Source: Bacillota bacterium
GTDB taxonomy: Bacteria; Bacillota_I; Bacilli_A; RF39; UBA660
DNA: 8,970 nucleotides
NCBI GenBank assembly: GCA_018381595.1
Contig: JAGZRP010000024.1
Location: 1 to 8,970, forward strand
Direction: 5' to 3'
Positions 1-4,924 of this stretch are shown here, one piece after another. The number at the start of each line of letters is the position of its first letter. Position 1 is the stretch's first letter. Below the pieces are notes generated by a model, which saw nothing but the letters and a program-made list of their open reading frames with translations, was not told the DNA's origin and did not search any database. The position numbers and the translations under genes are program-made.

Positions 1-665
1 TAAAAAATAAAATCAAAGAGTATCAGGATAAACAAGACTTATATAAAAAGTATAAAAAATTAGAATCCAAAGTAAAAGAAGCAAACTTAATTCACAGTGA
101 AAAAGAAGAATTAGAACGTGAAGTGAAAAATTTAAAGAAAACATTAGAACTAAATAAAACACTTTCTGAGAGTAGCTATTTGAATGCAACCGTTGTCAAT
201 AGAAATTTAGGTTATTGGTATAATACAATTACAATTGATAAAGGAAGTTATAATGGTGTAGAAAAGGATATGCCTGTAATTATTAGTGAAGGTTTAATAG
301 GAAAAGTCACAAAAGTGACAAATTTCAATAGTACTGTTAAATTAATTACAAGTGATGATGTGAATAATAAAATATCTGTAAAAATTAAAGTCGGAGACAA
401 ATTTGTATATGGGCTTTTATCAGGATATGATAAAAAGAAAAAGACGTTTATGATTGAAGGAATTAGTGATATTACAGAAATTCCTAAGGGTGCGAATGTC
501 ACTACAACAGGTATGGGAGACTCTTTTCCAAGTGGTATTTTAGTAGGAACTGTAAAGGGTGTTAAAACTGATAATTTTGATTTAGCCAAAACAGTAGAGG
601 TAAAAAGTAGTGCGGATTATGATGACTTGAGTTTTGTTACTGTTTTAAAAAGGAAGGAACAATAA
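1..665 (+). CDS. mreC: Rod shape-determining protein MreC, 5'-truncated by window edge
   Basis: MreC is a bitopic membrane protein that links cytoplasmic MreB filaments to the peptidoglycan elongation machinery. The reading frame (first full codon at 3, stop TAA at 663) is open to the left edge, so the N-terminal tail, membrane helix and real start lie upstream. The GTG at 123 is not the start, because codons before it continue the charged, Leu-spaced coiled coil (for example KEANLIHSEKEELEREV). After the coiled coil comes the MreC beta-domain: an N-terminal part around LNATVVNRNLGYWYNTITID, a GLIGKV segment, and near the C-terminus TTGMGDSFPSGILVGTV, matching the family's G-x-G-x-x-FPxGIxVGxV pattern. 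The protein ends in a short basic tail. mreD starts one base after the stop, as in the usual mre operon. Identification is firm; only the length is unknown. Confidence 0.93.
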   Translation, partial: KNKIKEYQDKQDLYKKYKKLESKVKEANLIHSEKEELEREVKNLKKTLELNKTLSESSYLNATVVNRNLGYWYNTITIDKGSYNGVEKDMPVIISEGLIGKVTKVTNFNSTVKLITSDDVNNKISVKIKVGDKFVYGLLSGYDKKKKTFMIEGISDITEIPKGANVTTTGMGDSFPSGILVGTVKGVKTDNFDLAKTVEVKSSADYDDLSFVTVLKRKEQ

Positions 666-666
666 G

Positions 667-1167
667 ATGCAGTTAGTAATTATTGTAATGATTGTATCCT
701 TTTTTTTAGAAAGCATGGTAAGTAACTTAATTTCTATTGATTCTCAATTACTCATTCCTCTTTTTACAATCGTATCTCTTGTTATCATATATCCTTATTT
801 TAAAAAGGATCATATTTCTTATTTAAAAACAGCAGCAGTGCTTGGCTTATTTTATGATATTGTTTTTACAGATACTTTGATTGTTAATTTGTTTCTTTTT
901 GTTTTTACTGCTTGGTTTATTCATAAAATGAATTATTTATTATCCAATAATTATTTTAATGTTGCGATTATGACAATGCTTGCTATCACGTTTTATCGAA
1001 TAATATCATTTATCGCATTAATCTTAATTGGCTATTTGCATTTTTCTGTTTTTGCACTTCTAAGAGGAATTACATCTAGTCTATTATTGAACGTAATTTA
1101 TGCAATTATTGTTTATGCGATAACAGATCATATTTCGCGAAAACACCATATCGTAAAAATTGATTAA
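667..1167 (+). CDS. mreD: Rod shape-determining membrane protein MreD
   Basis: 166-aa, almost entirely hydrophobic protein with about five to six membrane helices (roughly residues 2-22, 28-45, 54-70, 72-89, 98-122, 134-153) and a basic C-terminal tail ending HISRKHHIVKID. Size, position directly after mreC, and the G-L-x-x-D segment (GLFYDIVFTDTLIVNLFLF, residues 60-78) fit MreD, the integral membrane partner of MreC and the RodA/PBP2 elongasome. ATG at 667 is preceded by a good ribosome site, AGGAAGG at 651-657, inside the mreC end. MreD sequences are poorly conserved, so the call rests on context plus topology. A terminator follows immediately, so it is the last gene of its transcript. Confidence 0.88.
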   Translation: MQLVIIVMIVSFFLESMVSNLISIDSQLLIPLFTIVSLVIIYPYFKKDHISYLKTAAVLGLFYDIVFTDTLIVNLFLFVFTAWFIHKMNYLLSNNYFNVAIMTMLAITFYRIISFIALILIGYLHFSVFALLRGITSSLLLNVIYAIIVYAITDHISRKHHIVKID

Positions 1168-1169
1168 GA

Positions 1170-1195
1170 GAGTGGAATCTTCCATTCTTTTTTTT
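1170..1195 (+). terminator. Intrinsic terminator after mreD
   Basis: GAGTGGA (1170-1176) pairs with TCCATTC (1181-1187; 7 bp with one G-U) across an ATCT loop and is followed by eight T (1188-1195). It lies 3 bases after the mreD stop and separates mreCD from the spoIVFA-like gene. I see no convincing housekeeping promoter between it and the ATG at 1219, so the downstream pair may depend on read-through or on a promoter class I cannot recognise. Confidence 0.8.
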
Positions 1196-1218
1196 CATAT
1201 ATCTAGTTAGGTGATAGT

Positions 1219-1866
1219 ATGGATCCAGAAGAAATTAGAAAAACGATGAAGAAAAAACATCATACTCGGAAAAAAGAACCAACGGAAGTAGAAGAAACAA
1301 ATTATATAAAAAAACATAAACATAGAATTTATTCTTTCTCGGTTCGTTTTCTATTAGCAGTCATTGTGACTTTAATCTGTTTTATTACATTAAAAAAGTA
1401 TCCAAACTTGCGAACTACATTTTATGATTATGTATTTGAAAAAAACTTTAGCTTCGCGTCTATTAATCATACTTATCAAAAGTATTTTGGGAGTCCGATT
1501 CCATTTTTTGATACGTTTGTAAAAGAACCAACCGAAAAAGTATTTGACGAAAAATTACAATATAAAAAAGAAGAGAAATATAAAGATGGGGTAAAATTAA
1601 CAGTAGATAAGAATTTATTAATTCCAGCACAAGAAAGTGGAATGGTTGTCTTTTCTGGTAAAAAAGAAGGTTATGGTAATGTTTTAATCATTCAGCAAGC
1701 AAATGGAATTGATTGTTGGTATGGAAATGTGACCAACTTGAGTGTGAAATTATATGATTATGTAGAAAAGGGAAGTGCAATTGGAGAAGCAGATGGGACA
1801 GCTTTATATTTTATATTTAAAAAAGATGGACAGATATTAGATTATAAAAAATATTTAAATGTTTGA
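1219..1866 (+). CDS. spoIVFA: SpoIVFA-like membrane-anchored degenerate LytM/M23 protein
   Basis: 215 aa: a strongly basic cytoplasmic N-terminus (residues 1-37, KKKHHTRKK and KKHKHR), one membrane helix (about 39-58), an extracytoplasmic linker, and a C-terminal LytM-like beta domain (about 122-213) with VVFSGKKEGYGNVLIIQQ, NGIDCWYG and YVEKGSAIG, the typical M23 fold signatures. The zinc ligands are missing: the His/Asp of the first motif are absent (GVKLTVDKN) and the second H-x-H is replaced in WYGNV, so it should not be a working peptidase. B. subtilis SpoIVFA, which anchors and inhibits the SpoIVFB protease, has the same arrangement, including a degenerate LytM domain. AGGTGA at 1209-1214 serves ATG 1219. 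The gene overlaps the M50 protease by 8 bases, supporting a functional pair. Whether the host sporulates cannot be judged from this window. Confidence 0.82.
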   Translation: MDPEEIRKTMKKKHHTRKKEPTEVEETNYIKKHKHRIYSFSVRFLLAVIVTLICFITLKKYPNLRTTFYDYVFEKNFSFASINHTYQKYFGSPIPFFDTFVKEPTEKVFDEKLQYKKEEKYKDGVKLTVDKNLLIPAQESGMVVFSGKKEGYGNVLIIQQANGIDCWYGNVTNLSVKLYDYVEKGSAIGEADGTALYFIFKKDGQILDYKKYLNV

Positions 1867-2602
1867 AAAACTCACCAATAAAATTTATCTACATCCCTTG
1901 TTTTTCTTGTGTTTTGCAATTCTTCTCATGACAGGATATATCAAACCCTTTCTTTATTTGTTTTCTTTACTTTTTGTTCATGAATTAGGTCATATTCTTA
2001 CAGGACTTAAAAATCATTGGCATATCAAAAAAATAATTGTATTACCCTTTGGTGGTTTAACAGTTTTTCAAGAAACGTTGAACAAACCAATTCGAGAAGA
2101 ATTGATGATAACAATCATGGGACCAGTATTTCAAATGGGATATTATTTTATTGCTAAAAACTATATTACGGATTCTTATTTTTCATTTTTACATTACTCA
2201 TTTCTTTTTTTTAATTTACTACCAATCTATCCATTAGATGGTTCTAAATTGGTATTATTACTATTAGAAACCATTTCTCCATTTTATTACAGCCATCAAA
2301 TCATTTTTTATCTATCATTTCTGGTATCTATTTTCATTTTTATCTTTTTCCCATTTCATCTATTGAGTTTGTTGTTCATCATCTTCTTACTAAAAAAGGT
2401 AATAGAAGAAAAAATGCGGTTTCATAATACATTTTCTAAATTTCTGTTAGAACGGTATTTGCACCCTTTTTCTTTTAGAAAATATAAGAAGATTTATGGA
2501 CTATATCCCAAGCAAATGATGAGGGATAAAAAACACTTATTTTATTTTAAAAATAGTTGGCTTACAGAACGGGAAATTTTGAAGAAATGGTTTGACAAAT
2601 AA
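1859..2602 (+). CDS. spoIVFB: SpoIVFB-like M50 site-2 intramembrane metalloprotease
   Basis: 247-aa polytopic membrane protein. The zinc motif HELGH is at residues 41-45 in the second hydrophobic segment, with E42 as the catalytic glutamate. The second metal motif NLLPIYPLDG is at 119-128, with D127 as the third ligand; a conserved-looking MGP sits at 87-89. This is the site-2 protease architecture of SpoIVFB, which in B. subtilis cleaves pro-sigma-K in the forespore outer membrane. Hydrophobic segments continue to about residue 185, then a basic cytoplasmic tail of about 60 residues ends in LTEREILKKWFDK. That tail is shorter than the CBS domain of B. subtilis SpoIVFB, and I cannot see a full CBS domain. 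There is no recognisable ribosome site before ATG 1859; the 8-base overlap with the upstream gene suggests translational coupling. The substrate here is unknown. Confidence 0.86.
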   Translation: MFEKLTNKIYLHPLFFLCFAILLMTGYIKPFLYLFSLLFVHELGHILTGLKNHWHIKKIIVLPFGGLTVFQETLNKPIREELMITIMGPVFQMGYYFIAKNYITDSYFSFLHYSFLFFNLLPIYPLDGSKLVLLLLETISPFYYSHQIIFYLSFLVSIFIFIFFPFHLLSLLFIIFLLKKVIEEKMRFHNTFSKFLLERYLHPFSFRKYKKIYGLYPKQMMRDKKHLFYFKNSWLTEREILKKWFDK

Positions 2603-2620
2603 TGGATTATCTGATAAAAT
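2592..2620 (+). promoter_or_regulatory. Near-consensus housekeeping promoter of the rplU operon
   Basis: TTGACA (2592-2597), a 17-base spacer and TAAAAT (2615-2620), with TGA before the -10 giving an extended -10 (TGATAAAAT, 2612-2620). The -35 sits in the last codons of the spoIVFB-like gene. The start point is expected near 2627, which places the leader hairpins at the very 5' end of the transcript. Confidence 0.85.
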
Positions 2621-2627
2621 CTTATAT

Positions 2628-2720
2628 TGTGTAGTACCCCTTGGTTGCTACAACCGCACGAACAAGGTTTTAAAACATGATATGTACCTTTTAGGCGAGT
2701 CTTACAATTGATAAGGAGGG
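2628..2720 (+). promoter_or_regulatory. Structured 5' leader of the rplU operon (L21 leader type)
   Basis: About 98 untranslated bases separate the predicted transcription start from the rplU ATG. The first hairpin is TGTAG (2630-2634) with CTACA (2648-2652), with an inner ACC/GGT pair (2636-2638 with 2643-2645). A second possible stem is AACC (2652-2655) with GGTT (2666-2669). AAGGT (2664-2668) can instead pair with ACCTT (2686-2690), so the two arrangements compete. The ribosome site AAGGAGG (2713-2719) closes the leader. Structured leaders upstream of rplU are known in Bacillota as autoregulatory elements; assignment to that family here rests on position and pairing, not on a covariance-model hit. 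Confidence 0.68.
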
Positions 2721-2725
2721 AAAAT

Positions 2726-3028
2726 ATGAAAGCTGTTATTGAAACTGGTGGAAAGCAATATTATGTTGAAGAAGGAACAGAACTTTACGTTGAAAAATTA
2801 GACGCTGAAGCTGGAAGTACAATTAACTTCGACAAAGTATTAATGGTAGATGGTGCATTAGGACATCCATACCTTACGAATGCTACAGTAACAGGTGAAG
2901 TTGTTAAACATGGTAAAAACAAAAAAATTGTTGTTTTCAAATATGTTCCTAAGAACAAATACCGTAAAAAACAAGGACACCGTCAACCATATACAAAGGT
3001 TGTTATTAAATCTATTAAATTAAAATAA
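2726..3028 (+). CDS. rplU: 50S ribosomal protein L21
   Basis: 100-aa large-subunit protein that binds 23S rRNA. It shows the full family pattern: [17 protein letters not shown] at the start, a central [19 protein letters not shown], and the basic RNA-binding stretch [19 protein letters not shown] near the end. ATG 2726 is chosen over an in-frame TTG at 2708 because [12 protein letters not shown] is the normal L21 start and AAGGAGG at 2713-2719 is correctly spaced only for 2726. It is the first gene of the rplU-prp-rpmA operon. Confidence 0.98.
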   Translation: MKAVIETGGKQYYVEEGTELYVEKLDAEAGSTINFDKVLMVDGALGHPYLTNATVTGEVVKHGKNKKIVVFKYVPKNKYRKKQGHRQPYTKVVIKSIKLK

Positions 3029-3030
3029 TT

Positions 3031-3351
3031 ATGATTAAGATCGATGTATTAAATGATAAGGATGCCATTAAAGAAATCTCTTTAAATGGGCATTCGGAGT
3101 ATGAGGTAAGTGGTCGTGATATTGTCTGTGCAAGTGTTAGTAGCATTTTAATTACCACAGTCAATGCGATATTAAAAATAGAACAAGAGGCGCTACTTGT
3201 AAAACAAGAAAATACAGATACCATTCATGTAAATATTCAAGTATTGAAACATAATACTGTAATTGACTTGTTATTAGAAAATATGTTAGCACTTTTTGAA
3301 GAACTTATCTTAGATTATCCAAACAATGTAAAAATAAAATATAGAAAATAG
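3031..3351 (+). CDS. prp: Ribosomal-processing cysteine protease Prp (YsxB)
   Basis: 106-aa protease that removes the N-terminal extension of L27 in Bacillota and related phyla. The catalytic pair is visible: His21 in NGHSEYE and Cys33 in DIVCASVSS, with the expected 11-residue gap between them. The length and the ending (IKYRK) are typical. It starts two bases after the rplU stop and has no evident Shine-Dalgarno, so translation is probably coupled to rplU. It lies between rplU and rpmA, its conserved place, and the adjacent rpmA encodes exactly the extension that Prp cleaves. Its stop codon TAG (3349-3351) overlaps the rpmA ribosome site. Confidence 0.95.
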   Translation: MIKIDVLNDKDAIKEISLNGHSEYEVSGRDIVCASVSSILITTVNAILKIEQEALLVKQENTDTIHVNIQVLKHNTVIDLLLENMLALFEELILDYPNNVKIKYRK

Positions 3352-3362
3352 GAGGTGTCCTC

Positions 3363-3656
3363 ATGTTTGAATTATTAAAATTAAATATCCAATTATTTGC
3401 ACATAAAAAGGGTCAAAGTTCTACAAAGAATGGACGTGACTCTGCTGGTAGAAGACTTGGTGCGAAAGCTGCTGATGGTGAATTCGTAACTTCAGGTTCT
3501 ATTTTATACCGTCAACGTGGTACTAAAATATATCCAGGTAATAACGTAAAAATTGGAAAAGACGATACATTATTTACAACTGTTGATGGTTATGTAAAAT
3601 TTGAACGTCTTGGAAAAGATAAAAAACAAGTTAGTGTTTATGCTGAAAAATGCTAA
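3363..3656 (+). CDS. rpmA: 50S ribosomal protein L27, with Prp-cleaved N-terminal extension
   Basis: 97-aa L27, located near the peptidyl-transferase centre. The body has [22 protein letters not shown] (from residue 14) and the conserved [27 protein letters not shown]. Residues 1-13 ([13 protein letters not shown]) form the Bacillota-type extension; by analogy with the LNLQFFA/SKKG site in Staphylococcus aureus, cleavage should fall between A13 and H14. It has Ile and Leu where the common site has Leu and Phe (NIQLFA), and His rather than Ser or Ala after the cut. A strong ribosome site, TAGGAGGTG (3349-3357), overlaps the prp stop. A terminator follows at 3680. Confidence 0.97.
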   Translation: MFELLKLNIQLFAHKKGQSSTKNGRDSAGRRLGAKAADGEFVTSGSILYRQRGTKIYPGNNVKIGKDDTLFTTVDGYVKFERLGKDKKQVSVYAEKC

Positions 3657-3679
3657 AACCATTGTAAAATAAGTGTAAA

Positions 3680-3709
3680 AAAAAGAAGTATGATTTGATA
3701 CTTCTTTTT
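3680..3709 (+). terminator. Intrinsic terminator of the rplU-prp-rpmA operon
   Basis: AAAAAGAAGTAT (3680-3691) and ATACTTCTTTTT (3698-3709) form a perfect 12-bp stem with a GATTTG loop; the right arm ends in five T. The A-tract/T-tract symmetry means it could work on both strands. Confidence 0.85.
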
Positions 3710-3733
3710 CTGCGAAAAAAGTTCACAAAAGTA

Positions 3734-3762
3734 TTGTACTTTTATGAATTTGGTGTTATACT
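3734..3762 (+). promoter_or_regulatory. Strong extended -10 promoter of the mini-ORF transcript
   Basis: TTGTAC (3734-3739), a 17-base spacer, and TATACT (3757-3762) with TGT before it (extended -10, 3754-3762). The predicted start is near 3769. The first thing downstream is the 8-codon ORF at 3803, about 34 bases into the transcript, followed by extended RNA structure. Confidence 0.75.
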
Positions 3763-3768
3763 TTAGGT

Positions 3769-3922
3769 GTGAAAAGAGAATAAAAAGGGGAGGTGAAGAT
3801 TCATGCGTTGGTTAAGAAGATTCTTCTAGTAGTAAATTAGCTAAATTCAATAGTATACGTTTGTGAAAATAAATTAGTTAATATTGACTACTTCCCGGTG
3901 CTCCCCAAAAGTGCCGGGATTT
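3769..3922 (+). ncRNA. Candidate structured small RNA or leader carrying a mini-ORF
   Basis: A predicted transcript of about 150 nt begins at the promoter ending at 3762. After an A/G-rich 5' part with the mini-ORF, it folds into a long stem: AGTAGT (3828-3833) with ACTACT (3887-3892), a small internal loop, then TTAGCTAA (3837-3844) with TTAGTTAA (3874-3881; one G-U), enclosing a 29-base loop. Next to it is a GC-rich 9-bp hairpin (3894-3918). The loop-side bases CTCCCC (3901-3906) are an exact complement of GGGGAG (3787-3792), the start of the mini-ORF's ribosome site. C-rich hairpin loops that bind Shine-Dalgarno sequences are known in Gram-positive regulatory RNAs (RsaA, csRNAs). It could therefore be a trans-acting sRNA, a self-regulated dual-function RNA, or a leader. 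I do not recognise it as tmRNA, 6S, SRP RNA or RNase P. Confidence 0.5.
3803..3829 (+). CDS. Eight-codon ORF, cationic aromatic peptide MRWLRRFF
   Basis: ATG (3803) to TAG (3827) encodes MRWLRRFF: three Arg plus one Trp and two Phe, an amphipathic, cationic, aromatic composition. The ribosome site is one of the strongest in the window: GGGGAGGTG (3787-3795), 7 bases before the ATG. Such a site in front of so short a frame, behind a good promoter, is unlikely to be accidental. Possible roles are a leader peptide whose translation alters the downstream fold (the stop codon overlaps the base of the long stem at 3828), a membrane-active micropeptide, or a secreted or sensed peptide. I recognise no family and assign no function. 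The frame itself is certain; its translation is inferred. Confidence 0.5.
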   Translation: MRWLRRFF

Positions 3923-3924
3923 TA
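3894..3924 (+). terminator. GC-rich hairpin, probable terminator of the mini-ORF RNA
   Basis: CCCGGTGCT (3894-3902) pairs with AGTGCCGGG (3910-3918) in 9 bp including two G-U pairs; the loop is CCCCAAA. It is followed by ATTTTAATT, a weak U-tract, so it could terminate only partly or act mainly as a regulatory hairpin. It is the most GC-rich point in an otherwise AT-rich intergenic region. Confidence 0.55.
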
Positions 3925-3950
3925 ATTATATAATAAATATACATCAAAAT

Positions 3951-4001
3951 GCAACCCCTTTTTTATAGAAAATGAAAAAAAGTTGGCGTTGCTTTTTTTT
4001 T
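3951..4001 (+). terminator. Second terminator-like hairpin before the CPBP gene
   Basis: GCAAC (3951-3955) pairs with GTTGC (3988-3992); inside, CC/GG and a T6/A7 pairing (around 3959-3964 and 3975-3981) extend the stem with small bulges. Nine T follow (3993-4001). It could be the main terminator of the upstream small RNA, or a backstop for leaky termination at 3894-3924. Confidence 0.55.
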
Positions 4002-4017
4002 GCTATTTTGCTACAAT
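3989..4017 (+). promoter_or_regulatory. Extended -10 promoter of the CPBP gene
   Basis: TACAAT (4012-4017) with TGC before it (extended -10, 4009-4017). A poor -35, TTGCTT (3989-3994), lies 17 bases upstream and overlaps the preceding terminator's arm and T-tract. Start expected near 4024, giving a very short leader to the ATG at 4042. Confidence 0.6.
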
Positions 4018-4041
4018 GTTTTTAAGATAGGAGTGAGAGTT

Positions 4042-4719
4042 ATGAAAAAAGAGAATTTGTTAAATTTAGTAAAAGTAATTTGTTTATTTGTTGTCTATTT
4101 GATTTATAGTAATCTTTTTCAATATGTATTTGATTTATTAAGTATTAAGAATTCTATTATTACCATGTTTGCTGGAGATGTTTTCTTCTTATTTATGATA
4201 GTCATTTTATATTGGAAGGAAGTAAAAGATAGCTTAACCAATTTAGATAAGAGTAAGAAAAAATTTATTTTCAAAATTATAAAGGGTGTTATTTTATTAT
4301 TTGTTGTAAATATGATAGTAGGAATTGTATCTGAAATACTTGTTCCGATGTCTGGTGCTGATGATAATACACAGTCACTTTATGATTTATCAGAATTATC
4401 ATTTACATATACATTATTTAAAACATTGTTCTTTGGAGTGATCGCAGAAGAATTATTGTTTAAACAATCAATTCGTTCTATTATTCCAAATAATGTATTA
4501 TTTGTGATTATTAGTAGTTTAATATATGCGGTGATGAATGTGATTTATGGAGATTTGAATAGTCCATATTTACTGACTGATGCATTATCATATTTTGCAG
4601 TATCTGCAACCTTAGCAATTATATATGTAAAAAATGATGATAATATTGTTTTGGTGATGTTTACTAAATTTTTCTACAATTTAATTCCAATGTGCTTATT
4701 AATTGCGGAGTTATTTTAA
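4042..4719 (+). CDS. CPBP-family intramembrane protease homologue, catalytic motifs degenerate
   Basis: 225-aa membrane protein with about six to seven hydrophobic segments. FFGVIAEELLFKQSIR (residues 130-145) matches CPBP (Abi) motif 1, EExxxR, but with Lys at 141 in place of Arg. Motif 2 (FxxxH) appears as YAVMN (162-166), so the His is Asn. Motif 3 (HxxxN) appears as KFFYN (209-213), so the His is Lys. The glutamates E136/E137 remain but the partner histidines do not, so I expect weak, altered or no protease activity. CPBP proteins act in prenyl-protein-type proteolysis and, in Gram-positives, often in bacteriocin self-immunity. ATG 4042 is chosen because AGGAG at 4029-4033 is well spaced; an in-frame TTG at 4000 lies inside the T-tract and promoter. 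The next gene overlaps its stop by one base. Confidence 0.72.
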   Translation: MKKENLLNLVKVICLFVVYLIYSNLFQYVFDLLSIKNSIITMFAGDVFFLFMIVILYWKEVKDSLTNLDKSKKKFIFKIIKGVILLFVVNMIVGIVSEILVPMSGADDNTQSLYDLSELSFTYTLFKTLFFGVIAEELLFKQSIRSIIPNNVLFVIISSLIYAVMNVIYGDLNSPYLLTDALSYFAVSATLAIIYVKNDDNIVLVMFTKFFYNLIPMCLLIAELF

Positions 4720-4862
4720 TGGATCCAGATAATTATTTTAATATATTAGCCATTGTACAAAAGACTACGTCAGGGTCAAAAAACATGAATATTATTATCA
4801 TCGTTGCAGTGATAGTTATCGTAGTTTTAGTAGCTAGTACTGTATTTTCAAAGAAAAAATAG
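4719..4862 (+). CDS. 47-aa single-pass membrane protein of unknown function
   Basis: The frame from ATG 4719 to TAG 4860-4862 encodes 47 residues: a polar N-terminus with two acidic residues (MDPDNYFNIL), a linker KTTSGSKNMN, one strongly hydrophobic helix (about residues 24-43, Ile/Val-rich), and a basic end SKKK. The positive-inside rule suggests the C-terminus is cytoplasmic. The start overlaps the CPBP stop (TAATG), and GGAG at 4707-4710 lies 8 bases upstream, so it is very likely co-translated with the CPBP gene. A terminator overlaps its stop. A short hydrophobic peptide paired with a CPBP protein resembles bacteriocin/immunity pairings, but there is no leader or double-glycine site, so a regulatory micro-membrane protein is equally possible. 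I recognise no family. Confidence 0.62.
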   Translation: MDPDNYFNILAIVQKTTSGSKNMNIIIIVAVIVIVVLVASTVFSKKK

Positions 4863-4883
4863 TAGCTTTACTATTTTTTTTTT
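4854..4883 (+). terminator. Intrinsic terminator overlapping the 47-aa gene's stop codon
   Basis: AAAAAATAGTA (4854-4864) pairs with TACTATTTTTT (4869-4879) in 11 bp with a GCTT loop, followed by further T to 4883. The TAG stop (4860-4862) is inside the left arm. It isolates obgE from the CPBP unit. Confidence 0.82.
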
Positions 4884-4895
4884 GATGCTTTCGTG

Positions 4896-4919
4896 TATAA
4901 TAATAAAAGACAAGGAGGG
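4896..4919 (+). promoter_or_regulatory. obgE -10 box and ribosome site
   Basis: A perfect TATAAT (4896-4901) lies just after the terminator; the base positions 17 upstream fall in its T-tract and give no good -35. AAGGAGGG (4912-4919) follows, so the leader would be very short. Two ATGs sit in tandem at 4922 and 4925; the ribosome site spacing is 3 bases to the first and 6 to the second, which favours the second. Confidence 0.5.
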
Positions 4920-4924
4920 TTATG

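Noticed and set aside
123..125. GTG as the start codon of mreC
   Set aside because: The same frame is open to the left edge and encodes the expected MreC coiled coil, so the gene is cut by the window and this Val codon is internal.
248..589. Minus-strand frame of 113 codons inside mreC
   Set aside because: It lies opposite a well-supported MreC domain, has no ribosome site and resembles nothing; it is a mirror of the coding strand.
1195..1204. Possible sigma-E type -10 before the spoIVFA-like gene
   Set aside because: CATATATC is only loosely similar, no matching -35 is found, and the implied leader would be too short for the ribosome site.
2708..2710. TTG as an earlier rplU start
   Set aside because: It precedes the ribosome site AAGGAGG and adds residues not found in L21; ATG 2726 is correct.
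3015..3224. Minus-strand frame opposite prp
   Set aside because: It overlaps the prp catalytic region on the other strand, with no promoter or ribosome site.
3891..3922. Resemblance of GTGCCGGGAT to a part of SRP 4.5S RNA
   Set aside because: Only a short coincidence; the conserved SRP RNA apical loop and the long hairpin are absent.
4000..4002. TTG as an earlier start of the CPBP protein
   Set aside because: It lies in the terminator T-tract upstream of the extended -10, so it would not be in the mRNA; ATG 4042 has a good ribosome site.
1219..4728. ATGGATCCAG occurring at two gene starts (1219 and 4719)
   Set aside because: The match stops after ten bases and the proteins are unrelated; treated as chance.
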